Origin: Symmetrospora coprosmae | Lineage: Eukaryota; Basidiomycota; Cystobasidiomycetes; Symmetrosporaceae | Assembly: GCA_008802785.1 (NCBI GenBank) | Contig: VUYT01000005.1 | Coordinates: 248,001-312,000 of the forward strand | Length of the DNA: 64,000 bases | Direction: 5' to 3' | Part shown: piece after piece, positions 32,700-45,262 of the stretch | Position numbering within the stretch: the first letter of the stretch is position 1 | How the letters are laid out: each line of letters starts with the position of its first letter | Position numbers and translations under genes: made by a program | Notes under the pieces: model-generated | The model's database searches: none | The model's input: the letters and a program-made list of their open reading frames with translations, nothing else | What the model was told of the DNA's origin: nothing

Positions 32700-35600
32700 T
32701 TACACCCTGCTACGGAGTGCGGCCAAGCGTCCGGAAACCGTCGCGCATATCGCCTCGACCTTGGTGAGCCGTTCCATGAGCGCATGCTCCGCAGCGTCCA
32801 GCTGAGCAGACAACGTATCGCTCGCCTGTCTCCACTCCGTCGCCATCTGATCTCGCGCTGCCGTGTCTCCCGCTCTGTGTTGAGCCTTCGCCAGCGCCGC
32901 CAGGCACCGCACGCGCTCGCTCGGGCATCCAACGCGCTCGTAGCCTCGCACGGCCTCCTGAAGCAGGATCACGGCCTCCGCAACGGCGCCCTCGACTTCG
33001 TGCTGCAGGTGGTCCAGCTTCTCCACAGAGGCCTGGTCCACACAGGCGAGGAGGCACTCCGCCCTGACCCGCCGGGCTTGAGCAGCGAGCTCTGGGTCGG
33101 CTTCGGTCCCGCTAAGGATGTCTGGCCAGACATCATCAAGGACGCGCACGGCTCGGTCTGGAGCGCCGAATGCAGTCTGCACTCGAGCGAGCTGAACGTG
33201 CGCTGCGCGATTCAGCCAATGCAGAGCTTGCCCGTCTGAGAGCGAAGATAGCGCAACGACCTTGACGGCAAGGGGCGTGGCCATCGCTGGCTGCGAAACA
33301 TCCTGTTTCGGGAAGCAGAAATGGTTAGTGAAGCGTTCGATAGCCCGCAGGTCCGGGATGCGCCATCTACCAGCAAGTCCTGCGCCCGCTGCAGGTCCAA
33401 CTCCAGCATGCCCAGCAGGCCCGACTGCGTGCTGGCCTCGGGATATGTGCCCGCCAACTGCTCAGGCGTTGGCGCATCACAGTCAGCTTTCGTTGATCGG
33501 CGGTCTGGAAAGCCTGCGGCGAGCGTGACTGGAGGGCAGACTGCTTGGATATGGTCGAGAACGCTGTGCGCTCGTCTATATCGGACACGCTAATTCAGCC
33601 TTCGTGCTGATATTCAAACAGGCAGATGTCTATTGAGCACTCACATACGCCTGGCCTGCTGTGTAAAGACACCGTAGATCCCTCTTTGCAATGTCTGCAT
33701 GTCTCGGACGGTTATGCGTGTCGTCTCGAGGTCGGAGAGCTCGCTCAGCAGCACGCAAAGTGCCGTTTCGTACGCCCCCTTCCGCGCCAGCTGCACCGCT
33801 TCCGCAGCATCAGCTTGTTGTCTGCTTTCTTGAATGTCAGGTGTACTCACAGCATCGGCTTGTCCGCAGAGGATGGAAACCCGTGCACCACTGTTTGGAT
33901 TCACGTCGAGGGATGCCGGGACTACCGCATCCGAGGTAGTCATGGCTTTTCCAAGATGTCTGTACGTTTCTGCCAGCTCGGCGTTCCCTAGGAATGGAGG
34001 CGAGATGTACCTCCGTCGGCGTGCATCCCCAAGCATAACACGGACCAGCTGCGATCAACTCACCGAGAGTATCCCACATAATTGCAGACGTGCCTAACCA
34101 GCTCGGCGCATCTAATCTGTTCCACTTGAGCTTTTTCTGCTGCGCGTCGACGCCGACAACAGCAGGATCCTTGCCCTGTGCTGCCAGCAGCTTCTTCTCC
34201 TTTCGCCGTTCCTTCGAGCTCAAGCTCGTTCGCGCTGTAAGCGAGTGATAATGCAGAGCCTTGGCGCGATAGAGGTCAACAGCAAGTGCCGGGGCCGGTA
34301 CGCGCTGCATGCCATGCGTGATTCTTCAGCCTTGCTCGCTCGACGCGGCGATAGTGCCCATGAGATGCGACTGCCTCACCGTAGACATGCCCAGCCGGAC
34401 GTCCCACACCATGTCCATCGGCGGGACATAGCCGCCCGGATCCTCCTTCCCAACCTCGTGCAGGGCGGTGCCGCCATCTCGATCTTCCCGCCCGAGCAAA
34501 GTTGCTGGGTCGCTGCCTGGCCCACCCGTGTCTTCCATGTTGATGCGGCGCAGGAGGCTCGTCAGCGCATTGAGGGCGATGAGGTCCCCCTGCTGCTTGG
34601 AGATCTTGAGGCCCTCGGTCGCGGCGTAGCGGGCCTGCCCGAACTCGGAGTGGTACAGGTGAAAATCGGCGAGATTGAGGAGGGCGTGCTGGCGCATCCC
34701 GCGATTATTCTGCGGCCCCCCGGCAAAGGGGTACGATTCGAAGTCGAAGAAGCGCTGGAGGAGCGTGAGAGAGCGATGGTATTCGTCCGTGCTGGTCGAT
34801 GCGCTCAAGTACGATGAGATGGTCTCGGCGCGAAGAGCGAGTGTGTTCTGCAGAGGTCCCACGTCCGATGTCACGGCGTAGATATCGCCAGACGGAGATG
34901 AGAAAGTTCTGCCGGGCGAGGAGACCGCAGCCGGCTCAGCAAAAGCGAGCATCCTGTCTATGAGTATTTCGGCATCGGTGCGTGACATTTGATTGAAGTT
35001 AAGGATGCTGCGCCTGATCCATATACCGAGCGGGGATGTTCTTTCGATGTAAGCATTACTATGTGGCTGCACGTTTAACGCAGAGCAAGAGTCAGATATA
35101 CTGAGTCTGCCTCGGGCGGACTCTGGGAGCTCACATCCGCCAGATCGCAGAGGAGCACCCTGAAGTCCGACATTGCGGTCGCGAGGCCGTCCAAGCGGTC
35201 TGTCTTGAAGAGCTCCATATCCGTCACGACATTCTCGCGCAGGCGATCTGCCAGTCGCCTCGCTGCGGCAATGCCTTCTGCCTGTTTTGCCGAGTCCTGA
35301 GCATTATAGTCCCATACACCAGGGGTCTGCGTGTGCTCGTTGAGCTGGCTCGCTTCTCGCTCTAAGGACCGCGCTTTGCCTTTGCCTTTTGCTGCACTGG
35401 TGCTCGCGTCGGCAGGCTGGGAAGCGCGCGAGGCCGTGTTGCGCAGCTTGCGCGTGGCGGGTGAGGCCGTCGTCGCGTCGGATGGCAACGCGTCGGGAGC
35501 CAGCTGAGACGTCGAAGCTGACGTTGACGTCGCAGCAGCTCCCCGCGTAGACTTGTTCGGCGACGTGCGCGTGGACGGCCGACGCGCGGAAGTCGTGCCT

Positions 35601-35999
35601 GTCTGCGGATGATTGTCGAGCTGCTCGACCCGGACGGGCTTGCGGTAGGCGTGCATTGAGCCCGACAGGCGCGCGAGATCGTCGACGAGGTCGTCGAGGT
35701 GCGAGTGTGGCTCGACGACCTCGTGGATCTGCTCGGTGAGGTAGCAGAGCGCGTTCAGGTAGAGCTCCTGCGGGAGGACGAGGATGGGCTGGATCACGGG
35801 CTGGTCGTCCCCGTACAGCTCTTGGAGGCGGGCCATGTAGCCGCCATGGTCTTCCGGCGTCTTTGCTACTGCGAGGATGCCGACGAGGTGCAGGAGCGAG
35901 AACTGGCGGGATGCACGTCCATTCAGCTATTTAGCAGCCTCCACGAGCGTGCCTGGATCCACTGACTTGGTGGGCGAGGAAGGGTCGAGGGGAGATCAT
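32700..35999 (-). CDS. APC5: Anaphase-promoting complex subunit 5 (APC5), TPR protein, multi-exon
   Basis: Scaffold subunit of the APC/C ubiquitin ligase that drives exit from mitosis. A first exon at 35999-35967 (MISPRPFLAHQ) plausibly joins FSLLHLVGILAVAKTPEDHG; this start is inferred. Clear APC5 blocks are TSPLGIWIRRSILNFNQMS and HRSLTLLQRFFDFESYPFAG followed by MRQHALLNLADFHLYHSEFG and QARYAATEGLKISKQQGDLI, the conserved Apc5 TPR domain. C-terminal TPR-like helices follow (QALHWLNRAAHVQLARVQTA ... VRCLAALAKAQHRAGDTAAR). A low-complexity Ser/Thr insert lies near the N-terminus (about 35330-35620). The 3' end at 32700 is set by the last open frame. Confidence 0.8.
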
Positions 36000-36044
36000 T
36001 CCGGACGCGGCCGCACTGCGATGCGATGCAATGTGATTGGGCTG

Positions 36045-36071
36045 TCGACGTGCTCGACGTGCTCGACGTGC
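36045..36071. repeat. 9-base tandem repeat, 3 copies
   Basis: Unit TCGACGTGC repeated three times exactly. The core CACGTCGA/TCGACGTG is nearly palindromic and could bind a dimeric factor, but this is speculation. Confidence 0.9.
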
Positions 36072-36153
36072 TAGATCATCGATGCAAGTTCGTCCCCTCT
36101 GTGCTGTCCAGTCGACGTCGAGGTCCACTGCGCGTCATGCCGAGAGGCGCTGT

Positions 36154-36180
36154 CAGCAGCAGCAGCAGCAGCAGCAGCAA
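36154..36180. repeat. CAG trinucleotide repeat, 9 units (last CAA)
   Basis: Eight CAG units followed by CAA, about 90 bases upstream of the ATG at 36270. Confidence 0.9.
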
Positions 36181-36269
36181 CGACGCGAAGCAGGTCTTCC
36201 TCTTTCCGTCTCTCGTCGCACACAACAACCTCAACCTCATACTCCTTCAGCAGCAGCATCACATCCACC

Positions 36270-37440
36270 ATGGCATCCACCGCATCATCACTGCGGGCTG
36301 CGCTGCTGCCCCTCCATGCAGCGTATCTCACCCTCGAGAGCTCCCTCGGCGCCCGCTCAGCTGGACTCGGGGCTGCCGTCCTTCAGGCAGGAGCAAATGG
36401 GACAGGATGGACACGCCAGACGCACTGGCCAGCAGCGGGAGCAGGAGCATCAACTTCTTCATCGTCAGCCCTGCCGCCATCGCTTGCTCTCCGCAGCCTG
36501 CGGCGGCCACTCCGCCAGAGCACGTCAGGGTCAGCGCTCGAGGCAGTTCCACCTCGCCTGCCCTATTTCAGCTCCTCCCTCGCCTTCAGCACGTCCAGAC
36601 GAGGGCTTAGCGGCGTCTCATCACTTCCCGCGTCCCCAAATCACCTCTCCCTCAGCGCCGCACGCTCCTTGCGCTACTTCACCTCCTCTCCCGCCCGTCT
36701 GAATGCCTCCACCACGACATCCTCCTCTTCTTCAACCTCGTCGGCAGCCGACCAGATAGACGAGTCGGACCAATCACTAAAAGGGCGGCTCAAGACGCTC
36801 ATGAAAAAGTACGGCTGGGCGACAGTGGCAATCTACCTGCTGTTCAGCGTCGTCGACTTTGGCCTCGTCTACCTGGCCATCACCCTCATTGGCGCCGAAC
36901 ACGTGCGCAAGGGGCAGGACTACGTCCTCGACTACCTCGTGTACGGAAGGCAGCTCGGGGCACCCTCGACTGGGAGCACAGGCACGCGCGTCGACGAGGG
37001 CGCGCCTGAAGACCCGGATGCGCAGGGCGTCCTGTCGTTCTTGAAAGAGTGGCGCGAGAAGCACAAGGCAGAGGAGCGCCAGGCGGCGAAAGAGAGCAAG
37101 AAGTCTGGAAGCAGCGGAGTGTGGGCAACGGCCGCGCTGGCCTATGCTATACACAAGACGCTCCTACTGCCCTTCCGCATCGGCGCAACTGCAGCGGCCA
37201 CACCGGCAATAGTCAAGTGCGTGCGCTCCTCGAGCATGCTGGTTCTAACCCAGCAATGTAACGCCACTGCTGATCCATCCTCTGCCTCTCCTGTACCAAA
37301 TTAGACAACTTCAAAAGTGGGGCATCAACATCGCCCGCGCGCCCATTCCGGAGAGCGTAAAGCAGCGCGGGAAGCAGTCGATAAAGTCCGGTCGGGACAG
37401 GCTGGACAAGGCGAGAGGGCGGCATGGCGACTGGCTGTAG
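36270..37440 (+). CDS. Mitochondrial inner-membrane protein of the DUF1279/FAM210 family, 2 exons
   Basis: Exon 1 36270-37216 and exon 2 37305-37440, about 360 residues. A long Ser/Arg-rich, acid-free N-terminus (residues 1-150, containing SLRYFTSSPARLNAS) is a likely mitochondrial presequence. The DUF1279 domain follows: LKGRLKTLMKKYGWATVAIY LLFSVVDFGLVYLAITLIGA with the typical 'KYG..A...Y...S..DF' pattern and one to two membrane helices; then a charged loop, WATAALAYAIHKTLLLPFRI and TPAIVKQLQKWG. Human FAM210A/B and yeast Nat2 share this domain; FAM210A supports mitochondrial translation. The precise role here is unknown. Confidence 0.85.
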
Positions 37441-37660
37441 AGGAGCGGGGCAGGCACTAGTCAAAAGAGAAGGCGCAAGTATATCACTCAGCAATCGTGC
37501 CAATATGATGCAATACACGTCAATCCCCATTCTCTCAGATTCTGCGAGAGAGGACACGTATCGGATGCGCTTGATCTGACTTTGTGTATGAATGGCAGTT
37601 AAGCCGGAGCTAGTGGTACAGATAGGTTTGTACAGTCCGGCAATGATGCAAGCTACCTCG

Positions 37661-38457
37661 CTACCGTCTTCTATCGCCTGAACCCACGACGTTCCCCGTT
37701 GCAGAGTCCTGGAAGACGACCTCTCCCGCTTCGGACGCGGCCTGCACGATGCAATGAAAGTCAGACGGTGAAAGTGCCCCATGATGTGCGGTGTGGAGTG
37801 TGTCCCACCTTGATCTTCTCATACTGGTCTGCCCGTGCTTTGGCACCCCGGTGCTCGTCCACTTTACGCTGCACAAGGTTTGGATCAGATGAGGAGGGAG
37901 AATGCGTGAGGGGAGAGGGGAAGAGAGAAGGCACAGAAGGGGTTTCGCGAGCAGAGGAAGGAGTTGCGAAGGTAGGTAGATCCATTTCGTATTGTACCCG
38001 TTTCTTGTCAAGTCAGCAACCAGGTCGATAACGCGCGCGACCCTACCGACCGGCGGCGCTCGGCGGTGTTCAATCGAGATGCTAAGCTCACCCGGAGATC
38101 AGGCGATAGCGACTGAAGGCGAGAAGCAAAGCGCGGCAATGAGGCGAGTCAGCTCGTCTGACCTTCCGTTCGGAGAAGCCGAGCGCTGCCTTACTTTGTA
38201 GAACTGCTCGTCCGTGGGCGTGGCAGCTGTCGAAATCCGGTGTGAGTTCGTGCGTAGCCGCATACCATACAGTCCAGAGCATTTAGCTCGAGCTCACCCC
38301 GCATGACTCCATATCCCAGCAGCATGACTGGCCGGAGAGTACGCCACGAGGGTCCGCGTCAGCCTGCGTTCACTCGCGCGTACCTCGTCTCGCGCATCGC
38401 GAGACACCCCAATGCACCTGCACTGAATCCGAAGATGCCTCTGAACGCTCGCGACAT
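37661..38457 (-). CDS. CBP4-like cytochrome bc1 complex assembly factor, 6 small exons
   Basis: Reconstructed from six short exons (38457-38418, then four between about 38340 and 37800, last 37741-37661) into about 132 residues. MSRAFRGIFGFSAVMLLGYG is a short N-terminus with one membrane helix, directly followed by VMRAATPTDEQFYKSLSPDL and RKRVQYE. The 'TPTDEQ.Y..LSP.LR' block after a single helix is the hallmark of CBP4, which with Cbp3-Cbp6 helps cytochrome b assembly at the mitochondrial inner membrane. The rest is low complexity, then DEHRGAKARADQYEKIK and a short tail. The fifth exon uses an AAG acceptor. The splice chain is by eye, but the frame holds throughout. Confidence 0.7.
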
Positions 38458-38847
38458 GATATCTTGTGTGAGTAGTCGTTGTGAGGCAGACGAAGCGAGC
38501 ATGTCTCTTCGATCGGGATGCACCCGATGCATCGGAGGAGCCGCCGAGCGAGCTTAACATGGAAGCTGTTAGGCTCCCCCTTGAGGAGGAAGGGAAAGGC
38601 TCTGTGGAGAGCTCAGGGCATGAGGATCACCGCATGCTATCCGATATTCCGAAGATGGGGCTGCTCGAGGGTTCCTCCGCCAGCACTGACGACATCAAAC
38701 AGCGATCTGATGGGTATATCCAGACTGCTATCGAGCGCGTACATCTACAACTACACAAGCCCAGTCTCAACCTCCAACGCCCTACCCTTCACCGATCTAT
38801 CATGCGTTGCCTAACCTGGCCCTTTTCGCTCTGGTTCCCAACGCCGC
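38458..38847. other. Intergenic region, nothing recognised
   Basis: 390 bases between the CBP4-like start (-) and the Fun30 stop (-). It should carry the CBP4-like promoter and the Fun30 3' UTR. Open frames on the plus strand here are antisense shadows or noise. Confidence 0.4.
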
Positions 38848-41800
38848 TCAATCTCGACCGTCAAAGTCTGAATGCTCAGAAGAAGCAGGCGAGGAGAGGG
38901 GCGAATCTTCGTCATCTTCTGCACCCTGCTGGTCCGCTTCGCCTTCTCCTCCGTTTCCTGTCGCCGCCTCCTTGCCCTCCTCCTGACCATGTTCCGCCTC
39001 CTCGTTCGCATCTTCCTCTGGCTCCGGCTCGGGCGTAGGCTTCTTTGGCGACGCTCTTCTCGCCCTCCCAGCGGCGGCAGCTCTGCTCCGCGCAGGTATG
39101 ACCTTCTCCGGCACCTTGGCCTTTTTTGCAGCCGGCGGGCCGTCCTCCTCTTCAGGCTCGTCCGCGTCGTCGTCATCATCCCCGTTCTCAACGCCGCCTC
39201 CCGCCGCCTGTGTGGCCTGGTACTCCTGCTCGGCGACATCGTGCTCGAAACGCGACTGCAGCGTCGTCATGAGGGACGCCTTGATTTTCTTCTCGACGAC
39301 ACCCTCCTCGCCTTCGTCAATCTCCAGACCGGCCGCCATCTCGCCCGACACGGCAGACTCGGCCGAGACCTGCTGGTCCAGAGCGAGCTTCGTATCGGCG
39401 AGCGCGAGCATGTCCTCCTCGATGGTACCCTTGGTCACAAGCTTGTAGATGGTGACCTCTTTCTTCTGTCCCAAGCGGTATGCGCGGTCCTGTGCTTGCT
39501 TGTCGTTATGTCTGTGGGGGTGTGCGCAGTTCGCAGAGGTCGCATCTACGTCAGTACTCTTCCGTTTCATGTCGCATGCCAGACGACAAGACTCACGGAT
39601 TGAAGTCCATGTCCAGGATGATGACTACATTCGCAGCCATCAAATTCAACCCGAGACCGCCTGCACGCGTGGACAGCAGGAAGCAATCGATGCTTTCGTC
39701 CTCCGTGAACTCGTCCACAAGCGCCTGCCGATCGTTGACATTGGTCTGCCCCGTGAGCGTGAGGAATTTGAGGTTCATCGTCTTGAGTACATAGCTGATG
39801 ATGTCCAGCACCTGGACGAACTGCGAAAAGATGAGGACGCGGTCGCCCCGTTCCCGAATGGTTGGGAGCAGCTCTTGCAGCTTCTGCACTTTGCCCGCGT
39901 TCATCCACTCCTGTTTCTTGAGACCGTACTTGCTGAGAATCTTGTACGGCTGCACAAAGCGATGTAGCTCGAAGTCGGTCATCAAGTCCATGTCCTCGTA
40001 GCTGCGAGGCCGGAGTTCTGTCAGCATACTGCCGGTCGTCAACACCAGGCAGCACGGCAGCCTACATGTAGTCCACGTTCCGATCAGCGAACTCTTCCTC
40101 CTTGAGGCAATCCTTCGCCATCTGCTTGATTTTCCGGTCGTTGTACATGCGCCTGAACAGCATCGGGTGGTTCGCCGCTTTCCGCAAGCTCATCAGGACG
40201 TTGCTTGTCGTGTTCTCCATGGCGACCTTGCCAGTCTTTGCGGCCGTCCTGCCCCTCTTCTTGGTCGGCTCGGGCTGCGCAGCTGGCGTTGTGCTCCCGC
40301 TTGGGGCATACTCAACGACAAGCTTCTTGTGCTTCGCAAGCGTCTCTCGGTAGATGTCTCGCTGCGCCGGCGTCATGTCGCAATACACGACAATCTCGGT
40401 CTTGGGCGGGAGGTCCTGCAGCACTTGTGCCTTCTTTCGCCGCAGAACAAAGGGCGTCATGACTTGCTTCGCAGCGCGCACTCGCTGCCGGGTGAGGAGA
40501 TTTTTCTGCGCTTCGGCCGGGACCTTGAAGATGGCCCGGAGCGATTCCTGTGCCTCCGAAAAGATACCTGGCAGGATGAAGCTGAGCAGAGACTGCGGGA
40601 GCATTGGAATGTCAGTCCAACGTGCTCAATCGTGGTAAGCCGGCATCAACGGTGTGCAACTCACCACCAGCTCCTGCAAGTTATTTTGTAGTGGGGTTCC
40701 GGTGAGCAAGAGGCGCCATTCAACCTTGATCTCCATAAGGTCTTTGTACTTTTTGCTCTCTGCGTTCTTCAGTTGGTGCCCTTCGTCAAAAACACACGCC
40801 TTGAAGTCCATCTTCTTCAGGAACTTCTTGTCGTCTGCGTGTCCCGTGGCCATGTTATATGTGGTGACGATTACGTCCAGGTCCGGTTCCTGCTTGAAGA
40901 AGTAGCGCGCATCGGCTCGCTCTGGTTGCGTGCCATAGTACGCAAACACCTTCAAGGCAGGTGCGAAGACGTCGAACTCGCGGATCCAGTTGTCGAGGGT
41001 GGACGAGGGGACAATAACGAGATGTGGACCGGGCTGATTGGTCTCTTTGAGATGGGCAATGAGCGCAATGACCTGCGCCGTCTTGCCGAGACCCTTGCAT
41101 CACGAGCTAGCGATGTCAGTGCGTGTTCAGTCAGGACTAGCCAGTCCTACGCTCACCATCTCATCGGCCAGGATGCACGAGATGTTCTTGCGGTAGAGCA
41201 GGTTGAGCCAGTTGACGCCTAGTAGCTGGTAGTTCTTGAGCTTGATGCCTTCTTTCAGTAGAGCAGGCTGTGCGTAGAGATAGTCCTTGAACGCCTCCTT
41301 GACCTCCGCGCTGGCGTCCTGCTGCGTGCTTTGTTTGAGCAGGTCCTCCGACATGGCGACGAGGTTGGTGCCCATGCTCGTTGTTGCCTCTGCCGTGATG
41401 ATGTGCTTCGTATCCGCGTCACCTTCGCTGCTCGTGACGGGCTTTACGTCCGGCACGCCTGGAACAGACGGCACCGTGAGGAGGTCTCCTGAGGCTAGGT
41501 TCACTGCCGGCTTCTGGTCGTCCCCGTCCAGCTTCACCACAGCCGCCTTATCGTCCTCCGCTGCCTCTGGCTTGATGTCTACCCGCTCGGTCTTTACTGC
41601 CGCGTCCTCGGGTTCGGCTGACGGCCGCATAGATGGTGTGGGGTCGATCTTCTTCCCTCCTGTCCAGATGGTCATGATGTCGAGGAGCTCCTTGCCGATA
41701 CCCTGACATCTCGCGAGACATGTATCCGTCTGAGCGTAGCTGTGCATAAGATCGACGTAGTTATCGAAGAGGACACCAGGGACACCCTTCCGCTTGCGTA

Positions 41801-43883
41801 GCTTGCCTCGCGCGTCGCTGGGCGATTCGTACGGCCGCATCTCAATGACGGCGTCGGCGACTTCTTGCTTGCAGGCTGTGTGACAGATCACCTCATCAGC
41901 AAGTTCGAAGTTGGGCGATTCAAGAGCGCGGAACGCACCAGTCATTTCCATCAGCTCCTCCGCTTTGCATTCGTTGAACCACACCAGCGCGTGCGCCTCT
42001 CGCTCCTCTTCGTCTTCCGATGCGTCCATCTCATCTCCGTCTCCGTCATCGTCGTCGTCGTCGTTGCCAGAGTCCTCATCGTGCAGCCCAAGCGCCTCGC
42101 TATCGTCGCTGTCCGAGTGGCCCTTCCTCTTCTTCTTCTTCGTGCCTGGCTGCGAGCTCCCCGCAGCAGCAGCAGCCGCGGGCGTGCTTGACCCCTTGGC
42201 CGGCTTGCTGCCCTTTTGCTTTGCGTCTTTGGCAGCCTTGTGCGTCTGTGCCATCATTTCTTGCTGCTTCTGTCGGTATGGGTTGGCCTGCGCTTCCCTG
42301 CGCTTCTGTTCCTGCTGCTGTACAAGATGCTTCTGGATCCAGGCTGTCTGCTGGTGGGGGTCGAGCTGGTAAAAGGCTTGCCGCTGTTGCGGGCCCATCT
42401 GCTCGAGCAGCATCTGCTGCTGCTCCTGTAGGTACCGCTGCTGTGCCATGTACGACTCCATGGGCCCAGCACCTCCGGGCGGCGGGATGTGCATCTGCCC
42501 CTGCCCTTGCCCTGGCAACGAAGAATGCCCCTGGTGCGGCGAAGGTCCACCGTTCTTGACTGGAGCTCCGACTCGGAATACTGGGTTCTGGCCCGGGAAG
42601 CGCTGCTGCTGGCTCTGGTGCTGTGTGGACGGTGCAACGCCTGCATAGCCAAGGTAGCGGTTCGGCTGGGATGGCTGCGCAGGTGCACTGGGAAAGGCGC
42701 TGTGCTGCATCTGAGGCGACTGGCGCATCTGCTGCATCTGCAGCTGGTACTGCTGCGCGTAGTACTGCTCCCTTGCTTGCTCGGCCGCCCGGAACTGGTT
42801 CGTGAACTCTGCCTGCTGAGGAGGCGGCAGGCTCTGGTAGACGCGCAACGAGTATTCTGTCTGCTGGGAAGGCGCCAACTGCAGGAACTGCGCGTGCTGC
42901 TCTTTTGGCAGAACCTGCAGGGCAGAAAAGCCAACGGTGGGGTGAGAGCCGATGAGCTTCGGAGGTGGAGCAGGTAACAGAGCCTGTGCTGCGGGAGGTG
43001 CAGGGGAGGCTGATGGTCCGGCGAGATATCCGAGCTGCTGCTGCTGTTGTTGGCCAGCGAGCGCGGAGCTGGACTGGTTGTTGATATTCTGTGCTACGCT
43101 CGCCTGGTTTGCGTACATCTGCGGCTGGGCCTGTACGAAACCTGGGTAGTTGCCGGTGACCTGCTGCTGCGGCATCTGCTGCTGCTGCTGCATTTGATAT
43201 TGCTGCTGGTGGAGTTGCTGCTGCTGCTGCATTGGATGGCGCGACATCTGTGCCTGTGCCTGTCCCTGAGTCTGGGCTTGTGCCTGGATCCCGGCTTTCT
43301 GGGACAGAAGAAGGGTAATGGCTTGGTGGAAGTTGCTGTCAAACTGCCCGCGCGAGTGCTTGAGGGCGGACCTGACGAGGTCCTTTGCGATGGAGGGATT
43401 CTTCTCGACAAAGGCCTGCGCCTGGTTCTCGATGAGTGTGTCGAGCTCCGACATGCCGCCGGAGGCATGGCCCGCTGCTGATGCGGGAGTCTGGGGAGGC
43501 GGCGGGGAGTAGGACGGCTGTGCTGCATACGGCGCCATGGCTCCGTTGCCTCCCGGTTGCTGCTGGAACGGGGCAGGCGACTGCGATCCGTTGCGACTCT
43601 CCATGTCACCGGCTCGGATCAGCTTCTTTCGGACGGGCTGCTGTTGTGCTGAAGCGCTTCCGTTGCTGGCGTCGAAAGATTGAGGCTGCTGCTGTTGGCT
43701 GGCCATGCCGAACATCTGTTGCTGTTGCTGTTGTTGTGTAGGTTGAAGGGAAGCCTCGAAGATGGCTTTGTTGCGCGCATATACGGTCTCCTGGGTCTCT
43801 TCCATGCCGTATGGCTGGGTGCTCGTCGCAGACGCGGGCGTGTCGGCGCCTCCGCCATTGCTCTGCGAGAATTGGTTCTGCAT
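38848..43883 (-). CDS. SNF2 chromatin remodeller of the Fun30/SMARCAD1/Fft3 subfamily
   Basis: ATP-dependent remodeller; relatives keep heterochromatin silent through replication and promote DNA end resection. The first exon (43883 to about 41157) is Gln-rich and disordered, then acidic, then Fun30-specific: [61 protein letters not shown]. The next exon (from 41093) completes Walker A as ADEMGLGKTAQ. Then come VTTYNMATG, Walker B as [22 protein letters not shown], helicase-C blocks [50 protein letters not shown], and an acidic/basic C-terminal tail. About 1,500 residues, longer than yeast Fun30 (1,131) because of the Gln-rich leader. An AAG acceptor is used at 41096-41094. Confidence 0.93.
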
Positions 43884-45262
43884 GTCTGATGGGTGGGAGA
43901 GGACGCCCTGAGTGCGCCATCATGCGGACACGGAGGTCATCGGAGGGAGGGAGAGGTCGCGTGTACCGCGGAGAAGGGGAGGTCTCAGCAGCGAGCCAGC
44001 AGCGGCCGGGGGGCCAGCGACCAGACACAGAAACGCACCTGCGCGTCCAGCAAAGATGCGATGATCCAATGAGATGACCCTTCTCCCTCGAGAAACACGT
44101 GTCACACGGTGTGTGTCGGGGTCGACGCCTCTGAGCGCGTCTCTTGTCCCTGTCCTGCTTCCCTTGCCCTTGTGCCCGCTGGCCTGGCAGGCCTCCCCTC
44201 TGACCGAGCTGACACGGCCACACCCAGCAGCAGGAGGAGCAGTAAGAACACGCAGCAGACGGACGAGGACGAACAGGCCAGTCAGGGCGGTGCAGAAGGG
44301 TGCGCAAGGACGCATCAGCTCGACCATCCTGATCATGCCGCCACCGTACTCGTGGCTCGTGGCTCGCCGTGTGCCAGTCCGTCCCTGCCCTCCTCCGCGA
44401 CTCACCGACTGCCTGCGCGTTGGAGGCACAAACAAGGGGACGCAACCGTCGGGAGTAGTGATGGGCAAGTCAATGCCTGTACACGCGTTGGCGTTCACAA
44501 GCGTCGCCGTCCAAGCTGTCCGTCCTTCTGCTGCTCCCTCGTTGGAGCGGCCTTTGTGTCTTTGGAGGTCGAAAGGCGAGGGGTGCTTCTGCAGCGGCAG
44601 CGGCAGCAGCTGGCCGCCTGCAGGTCTCGCCCTGCGCCTGCAGCTCTGCTCGTAGAAAGCACAGCAACACATCGCTGTACGACATGACCAAGATAGAAGT
44701 GCACGAGGAGTCAACGAGATGTTCAATATGCAAAACTGAAGCTGCCGCGCGGAAACGGGATCGGAGCCGCATTCACAACCGTTCCCCGCTTGTCAGGCAC
44801 TGGCCCACCCGCGCGCTCATGGAAACAGACAGGTCCCAGGCCTCCGCACAGCTGATCCACTGTCCTTCCTGTTGCTGATCTCTCCAATGACAGACTTGCT
44901 TCCTCCTTCTTCCTCTCTCCTCTGCACCTAGGCAGCATCATTCAGCGCGTCTCATCCCGTCAGACATCTATCCGCCGGCCCCTAATCACGCGGGAAGCAC
45001 GAAGGACAGGCTCAAGTACAGTCGTTGGCCTGTCCTACGAGTACCCTGCCTTGCATATGCTCGCGTATCGGTCCCGGAAGCTCCTTTCGTGCGATGACAG
45101 AGCCGGCGATGTTGCCCGATGGACCTGCAGAAAGCGCATCGTGTATTGCAGCTCTCGACATTAGCTTGCGTCTTATAGCTACAGTCATAACACGTCGCTT
45201 CGATCTGAATATCTGTGCGAATCGCTGCTCAGAAGCGCTCATCCCTCAATGACCCAGTCGCC
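43884..45262. other. Long intergenic region upstream of Fun30
   Basis: 1,379 bases. The proximal part should be the Fun30 promoter and 5' UTR. The overlapping open frames on both strands are Arg/Ala/Ser-rich without family patterns and I do not support any. No tRNA or other RNA gene recognised. Confidence 0.4.

Larger units (their letters stand above)
36000..36269. promoter_or_regulatory. Divergent promoter region with two short repeats
   Basis: 270 bases between the inferred APC5 start and the DUF1279 gene start. It contains a 9-base tandem repeat (36045-36071) and a CAG repeat (36154-36180) that probably lies in the 5' UTR of the DUF1279 gene. Confidence 0.5.

Noticed and set aside
38872-39603. 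Plus-strand open frame of 243 codons, Leu/Arg-rich
   Set aside because: Antisense shadow of the Fun30 C-terminal exons; the minus strand shows conserved helicase motifs.
43047-43481. Leu-rich plus-strand frame resembling a membrane protein
   Set aside because: It is the complement of CAG/CTG codons of the Gln-rich Fun30 N-terminus, read as Leu.
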